NCBI RefSeq assembly: GCF_022539665.2
Contig: NC_081333.1
Location: 1,364,001 to 1,428,000 of the forward strand
Source: Daphnia carinata
Lineage: Eukaryota > Arthropoda > Branchiopoda > Diplostraca > Daphniidae
Length of the DNA stretch: 64,000 nt
Direction of reading: 5' to 3'
In this document: piece after piece, positions 49,224 to 61,303 of the stretch
Numbering within the stretch: the first letter of the stretch is position 1
Layout of the letters: the number at the start of each line of letters is the position of its first letter
Translations under genes and position numbers: made by a program
Notes under the pieces: model-generated
What the model saw: the letters and a program-made list of their open reading frames with translations, nothing else
What the model was told of the DNA's origin: nothing
Databases searched by the model: none

Positions 49224-52200
49224 GGTCACGATGGCTGGAAACTGCTGTTTATTCGAACAAACGGAAACTGTACAGGAATGCAGACTCAGCACAAAAGTCC
49301 GGACAGTCCATCCAAAGTCCCGAATAACGATCGTTCGCTGTGACTGTTTGGTACGTGACGAGCCTATTTTTTTTTTCCAAATCTTATCTTCCACAATATA
49401 AATAGCCAATTCCCATCACAATGCACGAGATTTACAACAACTAAAAGAGGCCAAAAATACAACTGAATTGCCAATTGTAAATTTTTTGAATTCAAATCTG
49501 ATTCAACTTTGATTTGCTATCGAAATTCCTTTCGACCGTAGGGTCAACTTCGACGATGGAATTCAACCATATAGTGGCAATTAACTGCGTCGCTCTTCAT
49601 TTCTTATTGCGTGACAGTGGCTCGTGTAAAGACGTCTTCAACAGGTAAAGACACAAACGGGCACAACAGCATCCAGCTACATAATAGTAACTTGAAACGC
49701 TTATAAAAGCGCCGGCTGCTGAATTTCGCAACAACAGCACAACGTCATCTATAATAAACTAGTTTCGAACGTGAAACACTACTTGGCACTTAAAACTGTG
49801 TGCGCACGGCAAGCCGGCTTAATGGAATAAGCCGGGCGTTCTTGCCCCCCCCCCCCCCCCCCGACAAGCGTTTCGGCATCGCTCTATTCTCACAGCAGTT
49901 TTCGCTTGCACTCCCGACGTACCTCACGCTATAGAGATATGACATCGGCTGCACTCACAGGATGCCTGTGCATATACTATAACATTGTTTATACACGTAC
50001 AGTGTAGCAGCCACTTGGCTGGTAGATTTTTCAGCTGTCTTTGTGCGAATTAAAATTCACGTGGGAAAATAGGACACTGACGTTTCAATAGACGAGCTTG
50101 CTTGGCCTTCGTTGCATCATTGATAAAGCAAACTCCATTTTTTTGTTTATACATATTACAGGGGGGAAAAAAAGAAGGGCAGAACTGAAATTATTGTGAA
50201 TTTCAGGTTTGGGGCTGGTTATTCAATAAAAATCATTTGTTCCTTCAAAGTAATAGACATACAGACTGTATACAAGAGGATTAGGTAACTTTGTTTTCTT
50301 GAAATGTATAATGTACGTCAAACTCCCGGGAATACACAGCCTTTTAGGGGACGGAAAAGTTGATTTGATTTTCGTGCAGGTGTAATTGAATCTGGTTTCG
50401 GGTCAAGGTTTGGTTATATATGTACCTATAGGCTTCAGTCCAAAATGAAAGAGAATTAAATAATGACGGTTGGAATATCAGATGGAAGGCGAACCAATGG
50501 GCATCGGTACGTAGGTAGAAAAACTCGGAATGTCATAGAAATAATCATAGGCTTCACAAGTCGAACAGGCCATGGAATCGAGTAATGGACGTGCAACGGG
50601 CCTAGCAGCAAAGCAAAAATTTTGTTTATTTGATAGAAGCAAAGGATTTTAAAACATTGCTGATGGGACATTTTCTTGGGTATAGTAAATTATCATTACG
50701 TTGAGGTTACGATGTTGGCAGCGAATAAAACATTTTTATATCCCCTTCTCCTCCAATTTTCTAGTTCTTGACTTTTCTAGGCAAAACGAGTTTTTAAAAA
50801 GACAAAGCTTTTATCATGTAGCGCAATTCTTGTTTTATTCTAAACGACGGACAGAGGTTGCCGGAGGTGATGGGACATCATATTTTTTTTTATACAGTCA
50901 ACTGTGTAATGTCTCCGCAGAAAGTCCCCAAAATAAACTTATGGTTTTAGTGCAATGCAGCAATAACAACCGCATAAGATTATTGAAAAACCTTTGCTTT
51001 GTTTTGTTCTACCGTTTGAAAAATAGAAGCTTGATTTAAAATCCAGTTTTATTGCATGTTTTTTATCCACTCTACTTTAAAAGTAAATATTCAAATGCGT
51101 TGCGAAAGGAAAGAAATCAAATTGCGATGAAGTTTAAATCGCTATCCAAGCAGAAGGCAATCTCATTTTTGCCAACGCGATAGTAGACAGGGCAAAAAGA
51201 AATCTCTATCAAAACGTAACCATAAGTTATAGTTAGCCTTTGTTCATGTTTGACCGTGAACTAGGACACTTCCGCACGTGCTGCGGGAGTGGACCTCCGC
51301 CCATACATCGCAGGGTATAGTACATATTTGCAAATGAGTTTCGGCCATTAAGACCACAGCGTGTAGTCAAAACTCTCGTTTGGCTCGTCGAAATATAATC
51401 ATGGAAAGAGCAAGTCACAGGTGCTGTTATCTGTGGCACACGCGTTCTCTTTAAAGAAAAAAAACAAGACGTCGGGTTTCAAATGATAAATAAAACAAGA
51501 CATTCCAAAATCGAGTATTGCGACTAAAAGAAGCTACATGTCTTTGTCTCTCGTAGGCGTGATTGAAGTGCTTGCTATATCCTTTGGTACACGATAAGCC
51601 TTTCATAGCACGGTGCATAGCAGTGTTCTGCCATGAAAATCGATAGGAAGAAGGGTGGAAACACACACACAAAAAATTGGGTGAAACCAACGTAAAGGTA
51701 AATGTCATTTTGGGTTATTGCCTTGTCTGTATATATAAATATACTACATCAAAATCTGAACACGAGCACTGAGACTCGAGGCACGTATATACGGCTTATT
51801 CGTCGTTTGTCATAGTCAGTGTCACGCAGTCCGTGTATACAACATCCGGCATCCGTCTCCTCGAGGGGGCGTTTGAAATTTGGACACATTTTTTGTGCTT
51901 ACGTATTTAAGAAGAAAAAAATATCTTAAGGCGCCACACGTGTAAGGTTGGAAGAAGATTTTAGTTTCACTTTTTTTGTGTGTGTGTGTTCTAATTATTT
52001 ATTCAACAGGTAATTCAGCTCGTTTTTAATATATTCAACATAGCGCGTACCTTCTTTCGGGTTGTGTCACCCGATATAGGAGACAGCGGATAGAAACTCA
52101 TATGCCAAACGGAGGAACCATTTCATACGTTAGTGTAGACGTGGTTTATTCGCCAAGCGTATTTTTTGATCGTGTCACGTGACACTGTTGGGATTATTAT

Positions 52201-53149
52201 GCGCTAAATAATATAGATTGGATTTTCAAACTATAGCTTGAGCCATTTGTTTTAAACGATAGCGCTTGCTATAGAGCCAACTGATTATTAATAAGAAATC
52301 AGAAGGAGCATAGGATTCTTGGTATAGAATTCGAATTCTTCCTTAAGAACCGTAGCTGAGAATTAGAAACGGAAACATTCTCTCAGTCAATATCAGTTTG
52401 CCATAGCGATTCACGACATTTGTGGCAGGTTGAAAATGTGCGATCACAAAAGAGCTTCGTTGTGTATACGATCGCACCTTTATATTTCTCGTTCAAAGGT
52501 TACGCGATTTAATCGCTCGAGTGTGTCATACGTAAACGTTGCCTTGTGACGTTCACGCATCCTGTACGTAATTTCGGAAAGCCGCTTTTTTTTTCACGCT
52601 TCAGCTGTAAATATGTGGAATCGCTTTCGTTTTGCTGCATGCACGAGCTGATGTAATGGCCTTTATTTTGCGGTAGATGCGCATTGCACAGTCATCGAAT
52701 GGAAACAAGTACGGCGTTTCATTTTCACTTGACGGAGGAATCGATATACAACTGTGACAAAAGTCCTCGCTTAATAGCTATATTTATATATACGTGCATA
52801 TAAGAGACGTAAACATTGATAAGTCTACTTTCCCCACGTAAAATGTAAATCCATAAACCGACGTCAGTGGGTCACCTTCGGTCTTTAAATAGAGATTGCT
52901 TGTGAATACAGTAACATTAGTTTTGGGTGCGATTTTACTGTAGGACTGCAACAGTAGCAATGTTGTTCTAAATAATAGAAACAATGATTTTCGAGTTTGA
53001 ATTTGAATATAACTAAAAATAAAAACTCCGGCTATAAAAACGAATCGATGTTCGCGATCCTCGTTCAATTTGGTGTCTAAATCGTGTAATTTTTTAGCAT
53101 TTTTGAAAAAAAAAATTTTTGAAGTGAAAAAAAAAATCGTTATTTTTCT

Positions 53150-53175
53150 GTCGGGCTTATTTTTTTAAGCCCGAC
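53150..53175. repeat. Short hairpin with the foldback-family motif
   Basis: GTCGGGCTTA and TAAGCCCGAC pair across a T-rich loop of six bases. The AAGCCCGA motif is also found several times inside the 13-15 kb foldback element and at 63.7 kb. Confidence 0.65.
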
Positions 53176-53563
53176 AATTAGATTAAAACTTTTTTTTTTA
53201 TCTTGGAATGCGATTAAACTTAACTTATAATAGGCTAATTTGAACGTTGAGTCTGAATAAAATATTTTTGTTTTCCCGTGAAAATTCGTTTTCGAACGAA
53301 AACTGTATGTTGTTGTTTCGAGAAAATGTAACCAAAAAGAAGGAATAGTTATGTAATATATATATATCTATTATATTTATGTCATGTTCAATTGATTTTG
53401 AGGTTACATTATTGATTATTTACGATAAACTTGGTGATTTTGGTGCCGTTTCTCGGGATTTTTCGTCCATAAATGGCTGGGATGTTTGGCCGATCGGCTA
53501 TCACCGGTTTTAGCTTTTCTGTAATTGGAAAACTCTCATTGATTACATCAATTTAAAGATTAT

Positions 53564-56428
53564 TCAAACAATAAGCGCATGCCAAAAATTACCGTAGAGA
53601 GTTTTCTTTGCGTCGGAATTAGCAAGCAAAGATGATGCGACTGCGTCATCGCCTTTTATAGATGCAACTGTCGTCGATAATACCGACGTTGCGTCCGTAT
53701 CGAGAGATGCAGTGGATTCGCTAATTGTTTCCGTAGTCGTTACCAATTGATTGCTGTTGCTAAAACCAGCACTGAGGTTATCACCCGCGCTGGAACTTTC
53801 AGCAAACGCCGATGCAAAAACTTGGATATTAAGAGGCACATCCGTTGTGATGGCGTTGTCTTCGGTTGTTTTTGTCCCGAAATCGAGCGGCTTAGAATCC
53901 GAGATGACGTTGAAAGTCAGACCCTCAATGACGGGAGGTTCTATGAAAGCTGGTGCCGTTGTTGTCTTTACTTCTGGCAGCGTTTGCACGTCGTCCGTGT
54001 CGAACGAAATTGTTGGAAAAGTCGTGGCTTCTAATCCAGTCACAAAGTTTGATTCGCTTAAATCCACAGCTGCGTTGGCGGTGTTGACTTTATTTATCGA
54101 CGCCATGTCCTCTGTTGACTCTTCCGTCGCATTGCTGGCAACTTCGAGAAAATGAGCTGCTGGATCAGTGGTGGGACTAGTTAGCGGTGTAGTCGTCCTG
54201 TACTCATCGTCGAAATCCCTCTCCGACAGGGAATTTAACGTGACAACAACAGCTGAAGTTTGAACGTCCGCTAGATTAGGCTGGAACGTAGATAACTCGT
54301 CGTTCAATTGATCGCCGTTGGTCTGAACTGATTCGACTGCAGCGTCCGATGATTCTTCCAACTTTCCTCCGACTTTCACGAACGAATCCTCGTTCGGCAA
54401 AGTTAGAAACGTCGTGCCAGCGTGATTGTTTTCGCTGGCGAACGCTGCGTTCGTCGTCACCGGGATGATGGTCAGCTCTTCATCCACTCCCAATTGCAAC
54501 TTTAAATGAGCACCGAATTCATCCTGGTTAAACGACTCGGTGGTTGTCGGAGTGGCCTCGGTAAATTCCAGCAGGACATCTGCGTTTGTAACAGGTGTTA
54601 TGGAATCATCTTTATCGCGATTGATGATCTGATTTTGAAGCAAGACCGTGTCGAGGCCACCCATTCGATTAACGCCCGGGACTTTCGATCCGTATCTGTC
54701 TCCCGCGTTCACGAATTGCGTTGCGTACTGTTGATGGCTTACTACAGGGGACTGCCCGCTAGCGATCGTTGCCGTAACTGCTTGTTGGTTGCGGTTGTTC
54801 GTGCTGGCGATGGGTTCTGGTCTGGCGGGTGAGATAGTGGACGGGACGTCGTAACTTCGTATCGACGCTTCGGGATTGACAAATTCGTTCACGCTGTGCG
54901 GATGTACGTTGGCGTGTTCCCGGCCAGATAGTTGCGGCTGTCGGAATACTTCGTTAAGAACGTAGAGCGAAGGAGAGGCGGCGCAATCCACATTGTACCA
55001 CCAGTCGCACACTGTTGCGATCCATCAACATTTAGAAACGACAAACACGTCACCACATTTTTGTATAATTCATTTTGTTCTTGTTTTGTTTTGTTTTACC
55101 GAAATGTTTTTGATTAAAGAGAGTCCCGTTTGGGCAGAGGAAGCTATCGTGGCGTCCGTCTATCTGACATAGGTGGAACACCTGTTCCAGGAAGATATAT
55201 CAAATCTTTTGTACATCATTAATGTTCATCGAGGTTGGACGTAAGCCCCGAAAACTGAACTAATATTAATGATGCTAAACAAGGACGGGATTTGAAAAAC
55301 GACGAACGAAATGCGTTGCATTTACCTGACAGAGTCCTTCCGTATCGGCAAAGTAGCCAGGATTACCCGGGTTGCATTTAAATGACGTCGGTGGAACAAG
55401 CGGGAAGGTCGGATAATCTGCGCTTCCGAGAAGTTTGCGTCCGATCCGAGTTGATTGTCTTTGGAACTCCCCTGGTGTCTTTACGGTCAACCAATCATTA
55501 AAGGGACACAGCAAAATGTATTATGCACTTGTGTTTGTTTCTCCGAAATGCGATGCATTTTGCAAGATTTGCGTACAATATAGAGGGAATCTAAATGTGG
55601 TCTGGACAAATAAATGTGTTCGAACGTCTCATAACACATTGATACAGATTGTTGTTGGTGTGACCACCACAATTCGATCGCTGTTGGTGGTCTTATTAAT
55701 TTTTTTTTCGGGGGGTAGGCGATAGTGTTGTGTCCGTTTGCCACAGACTTGTCATTGCACGCTACAATGGCTTTTGACAGCCAAAGTTTTTCGTTCACAG
55801 CGCAGATACGCTATATGGTCGAACAGTTTTACGTTGTTCAATCAGTCAGTTCATATCACAAACAAAAGCTTTCTTTTTCAATTGTTCGAAAGATTGCGAA
55901 TCTAGTACGAGGTTCTTTCTTTTTATTTTTGGTTAATTGATATTCACGTACTCCCCGTTTTCACTTACGTCGGTTATCCTGTGTTTCACATAATCAATAC
56001 GTGTGCGATGTTTACGCACTCGAGCCCCATCAAACGAAAGTGGATGGTATTACTAAAGTCTACCGTCCAGCAAACTACGTTCTCTTTGAAAAATATAAGT
56101 AATACGAAAAAAATGAACTAGGCAACAAGCTGAATCGTTAGAAAAAGAAGTTTCACGCGCGAGCGAATGAACCACGGCATTCAAAATCGAAAACAACATC
56201 CCCAATTACGCAGGATCTTTAAATAGACATGATACAATAGGAACCATGAAGAGCTTACCTTATTGCTTTCTACGATAGCACAGTCCATCACGACCGAAAG
56301 GCTGAAGAGGAACACACCTGAATAAACGACGGAATTCAATCAAATATGAAAATTTGCGGGCGTCAAGACGATTCAGCTGTATAAAATAAAGACATTTGCT
56401 TACCTATGAAGAGGCTTGCAAAATGCAT
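53564..56428 (-). CDS. Secreted protein with one chitin-binding type-2 (CBM14) domain and long Thr/Ser-rich region
   Basis: Peritrophin-A/CBM14 domains bind chitin in cuticle, peritrophic matrix or tracheal lining. Exons on the minus strand are 56428-56404, 56317-56259, 55478-55326, 55181-55100 and 55011-53564 (about 588 residues). A signal peptide (MHFASLFIGVFLFSLSVVMD) is split between the first two exons. One CBM14 domain at about residues 65-115 shows all six cysteines: SFKC, EGLC, FHLC, SFLCPNGTLFNQ, VCDWWYNVDC. The rest (about 465 residues) is low-complexity, rich in Thr, Ser, Ala, Asp and Glu (TTTTE, TTETISEST), likely O-glycosylated. The end is uncertain: the open frame stops at ALIV, but a GTAATT donor just before it (after KKTLY) could lead to further exons. 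Exon 3's acceptor (GTAAAG) is weak by sequence but keeps phase. Confidence 0.87.
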
Positions 56429-59400
56429 CTTTATTTAGATGTTTAATTTTAAACCAACTATTTTTAACTCGAATTGTGTTGCGGGACTGTTTACAGATTG
56501 GCACAAGGGTGGCGAACATGCACGAGACAGTGTCCGACTGGTCAGCGAGGAACTGTCTTATATAGAAGTCCCTTTCTCTGTCTCTCGCTTTCCTGCTCTC
56601 TTTCTCTTTCTTAGTTACGGTATGGACCCACAGGTTTTTTTTTTTTTTCACTTAGAGAGGTGTGGCCCTGAACGTGATGCATACCGTTACGCAGGCCGAT
56701 GCTGAAGAGATCGCATTCATTGTCTATCCAAGAACAGCCTTGTCCTAAGCTTTTCGTTCATATTCACGGCAAAAGCGGGAAACAGATGACACGCATAACA
56801 GTCTAATGCCGAGCAATATTATTTAAATGAATGGCCAGGAAATGAATCGACAATTTGAACCGCATTTTCAAACTCTCTCTTTCGGTAGCACAAAAACGAA
56901 AAATAGCTTTCGCTGTCTGAGAAAAGACTCTTCATTTCTTTTCTGTCAGAGAGCCAATGTGCTACACTATTTCTAAGAACTTTCGGGACATGAGAGTTAA
57001 AAAGAATTTCCCATAAGTTCATCATAGAATGTCTGCCGAGGTGCGAATCGATGTTAAAGGTTTTCTCGAATTTTTACGCTCTTCTGTCTCGCCGTGATTT
57101 TTATTGAATCGACCCGCGTTCACGCACCACCGTGTTCAAATTTTCCATTCATCTTTTTTTGCCTACACAACTATATATATTGTTCCCAAAGTACATGTAA
57201 TCACCTCAAGTATGCAATACATTGTCTTGATTTAAACTAATCGAGTAAATGATGCGTGAATTGATTGGCCGCTGATTTGCAATAGCTTCGATTTCGAAGA
57301 GAACAAAACAGCAGTACACCATTGTCAAATCGATTGGTGAGTTATGGATTCGATTGACGCCGAGTTGGTTGATTCACACACTTACTGTCCGATTCTTTTG
57401 CGGTCAAGATCGGCTTGTGGGTTATTACTTATTTTGACAGAGAAACGGTTAACCGCAGTCGGCGTCCGTTCTGGAGCCAACGAGAACAAAGGCCGCATTA
57501 CATTTTCTTTCTTCTTTAAAAAATAAGAGGCAATGGATGTTCAAACATTTCAGGTGTGGCGCACGTCTGCGTGTGTGCTCATCTCAACGGGAAATTTATG
57601 CTGGTGTCGTGAAAGTTTCTCACGTGCTGAATGTCTGCTGACGCGCTTCTACTGAAAGGATTCTGCCCATCACATTAGCGCTGCGTTCAAAAAACGTGCC
57701 ACATTATTGTGAACAAAAGTTGCTTGTTTACGTCAAATGAAACAGAAAGAATTTGAAAGAAAACACAGAAACAACGGCATTAGCACTAGACCGTTAAGTC
57801 TTACAGCGTTGCTAAGGCAACCCGATCGCGCTTTAGCTTGTTGTGTGTATGTAAGAGCATATACGCATTTGATGTTAAGATGCAAGCAAAAATCTTTGCG
57901 TAATTCATTCTGCGCATGTCTGGGCGTGAAACCAGGGACGGACAAGCATAGCGGGAAAATGTTTAAAAATGCGAAATGATTTGGGAAATTCGCATTTTTT
58001 TTTTTTTTTTTGAAATATGACACGGCCTTGGGAAAAATGAAACCATAACTAAAATTATTGAGACACTGCATCACAATCGAGCGGTCATGATATAAATTTC
58101 AATTCTGGTTTGGCTGTTATGCGTGAACGTATACTTTCAAACGAATATAAAGGCTGTCCATATTGTGTTGTCACCTTTATAGGTTAGTATAACATAAACA
58201 TCGAGGTTGTTATTTGGCATGGCGAAAGTGCTATTTTCTTTGTTTAACTTTTGAGATTATCTTTAAGGGTAGTCTTCGTGAGCGATATCGAGGATACGTG
58301 TCTCCTTAGATGATGTCAATTCTAGAAATTCCTTGGCGAATCAGTTCAATATTCCAGGAAAAATTGATCTTTGCGCACTAGTGTCTCTGCATTGCGCATT
58401 TTGGCTGAATTTCTTTTGCCCAAATGCGATCGAAAATGTCTTGCTAACAAATTTTATACGTCTAACATTCCATTATAAGAATTTGCAAACAATTTATCAC
58501 ACCTGTTGAAAACTGTAGCGATATGCGCATGCCTAAAAGTGAAAAAAAAAGTTCAAGGACTTGAATCGTATTGTTCAGCGTCTGGCTGATTTTGCAGGAT
58601 TCGAGTTCCTTTATGTCACCATTTAAATGAGGTTAATTATACGCTGGTTCCGCTCTGGCTTTTTGTTTAGCCGTCTTTTTACAAAGAGGTACGTGGCGTG
58701 CACTGGCCGCATTCGATTGTCCATGCGAAGGTGGTATTGCGCGTTAGTGAAAGTCCTGATCGTTCCACTCATTGATATAACGCCTTCAGATTGGTTACGT
58801 ATGCGCGTTATATACGTGATCATTTGTCATATACACGTCTCGATCTTCATGCTTGGGAACTTACGCGTGCATAGCATCGAATTCTTTGCGGTTCTTTAAG
58901 CTGAATCATTTTGAAGTGACAAGTTTCAGTTGTTTTTTTTTTCACTCCTTCTGTGATCGGAACTGCCATCGATAAAATGTGAGGTACCAAAAAGAGTCAC
59001 CGCAAAATTCCCATCGAGCTTGCTCATTCGGTTCGAACAACGTCTTGGCTTATTGACGAGCACTGGCCCAATTTTTCTTTTCTTGCTTGAATCTGAAAGG
59101 GGAAAGGGCCTTCTCGTGAGCTCTCATTATTCAAAGATTTATTGACGCGTTTTACCGGTGTCAAGTGGCAACCGAAACCCACTGAAAAATAGAACTTACA
59201 TACAACGCGGTGAAACAGGACCCACTCATTTTCAGAAGAGAGTGGCATAATATTATTTAACTACAAGAACTATTTTTTTACGCGTTGATGAAATGCCGAA
59301 ATGACCGTGTCGTTGTTTTTCCTTCCAGTTCAAAGTCTTCAGTGCGGAACTTGGACACAGAGAAACGGCATCAAAGAACCAAAACAATATTTTGAGGGTT

Positions 59401-61303
59401 TTGTTTTTTTCTTTCTTCTCAGTACACACAGAGGGAGAGAGAGATGCAAGATATGAAGGAGACCTTGGCTCATGAAAAATATAGACACATAATAATAATA
59501 GTCCATGTCTTTCTTTTGCCCTTTCTCTTGTTCATTATAGTCCAGTTGAGTGCGTTGTACATAAACAAGCAGTATAAAAAAAAACATAAGCAATATTTAT
59601 TTATCGGCCTCTCTTCTTCGGGCGGCATGTCCAGTTCACGCTGTCGATTTGATTACCGTCGAATGTTCATTTTCGTGTCTCTTAATGAGGAGAGCAAATG
59701 AGCAGAAACTAGGTCATTTAGTCCAGCTGAGCTCGTCTTGTTGGCCAAGTTTTAATGGTCTACGTTCCTCTCCCTTTCGACTATTCCTTTTTTTTAACCA
59801 ACAAATTTCACCAATTGATTTCTTTTCAAATGTCGGTGGTTACATCACCAAGGAAAAGATATGTGGTAATCATTCGGCTAACTCGTCTGCCCGGTGCATG
59901 AATAAAAAGCGATTGGCCATTTGTTTGGACGAGTGGTGGATCGAAAACGATACCTGCCTTACATTTCTTTTAATTTTTTTATTTCTTCGTTTAAGGCCAA
60001 TATTGTTTGAGTGTCTTATCTCGAACAGGTTGTGCAAAGACGCGATGCTAGAAATTCGGACATCGTTTAGAGTTTCACGAAATAATCGGTCACGTTTTCG
60101 GTTATAGTTGCGAACGTGATACGATCCTATTTTTATTATTAGATGAGAATATAAAAGCTTCTAATGAGCAATTCATTTGGAAACATAACAACAAATGAAA
60201 GTTGCGAAAATCTCGCATTCTTCCGTTAACTGGAACGAAAATCGAGATGATTGCTGTTTTCTATAGAGCATCACACAATCAGAAATAGAAAATAGCGACG
60301 TTAACGTTAAGATATAATGGAGGCTGTATTTCCACGTCGCTTTCTAAGCGGTGTGTTCAGCTATACGTATCACATAACGCCTCTGCCCTTTTTTTTTTAG
60401 TTTAGCCAAAAAGCAAAACATCTGGTTTATGTGTACATATTTAATGAGTTCATCTGATCAACGTGAAGGTGAAACTTCACCCATCCGGTCAATATATTTT
60501 GCTGTTTTATTGCGTAAAAGAGTTTTGTGGTTCCAGATAATAGCCAACATCCTTGTGCATAGAATCGTATGCGGAACGAGGCAATGTCAGAAACTGGTTA
60601 AGTTACACCCGAGAAGCAAAAGAGACTTTAAAAGAAAAGAAAAATGGAAAGTCTCGGACAAATTTTTCGTATATTATTCTCGTCAGTGTGTATGTGTGTG
60701 TGGGTGTGTGTGTTTAGGCATGAGGATAAAAGCAAAAAAAGGCTATAAAGACTCACGAAGGGTTAATAGTATAAAGAGATACACGACAGTTTTTTTTTTT
60801 TTGAAAGAATGACATTTTCGCAATCAACATAAAATGAAAGAAAAAAACAGTGAAGAATATGAGACAAATAATATATATATATAATGACAGCTAGACAGTC
60901 TATGCAAATATATATCGGATACGAGAGTATAGTTTAGTTATATCGAGTACATTTTATATGGACGCCGAGAAGTGTATAGGTATATACGGTGTACGTATAC
61001 ATCATTTATTGTATGTATACTGTATATACCGTAATAAAGGACTTCGGTTGATAGCTGATGCTATGCGCTTTTCTTGTTGGCTCATATAGATTCATATTTT
61101 TGAGGAATTCATTTTTTAAATATTTTTTAAAGTTAAAAAAAAAAAATAAGAGAGGGGAGGATTTACTAAAACTCGTGAGACACGCACACTTTCACACAAT
61201 TCCACGACGAGACGAAAAGGAAAAAAAAAGATAATTTTTTTTTGTGTTTGTTTAAAAAATATTGGGGAGGACAAAATACATCAATGAATCCCGATGCGAT
61301 AAT
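56429..61303. other. Intergenic spacer with promoter of the CBM14 gene and 3' UTR of the Klingon-like gene
   Basis: No protein-like frame is seen. A minus-strand AATAAA near 61008 may be the Klingon-like polyadenylation signal. Simple repeats include GT-rich sequence at 60687-60715 and (AT)n near 60870. TATATAAG-like sequence at 56558-56564 (minus strand) is outside a usual distance for the start at 56428 but could still serve it. Confidence 0.4.

Larger units (their letters stand above)
35452..53563. other. 18 kb gene-poor region with simple repeats
   Basis: I find no frame here that resembles a known protein or forms a phase-consistent exon chain. The content is A/T homopolymers, CA/GT and GA dinucleotide runs, C-runs and many short TATA-like sequences. 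It may contain distal regulatory DNA or long introns of genes whose exons I cannot recognise, including the missing Beat first exon. Confidence 0.5.
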
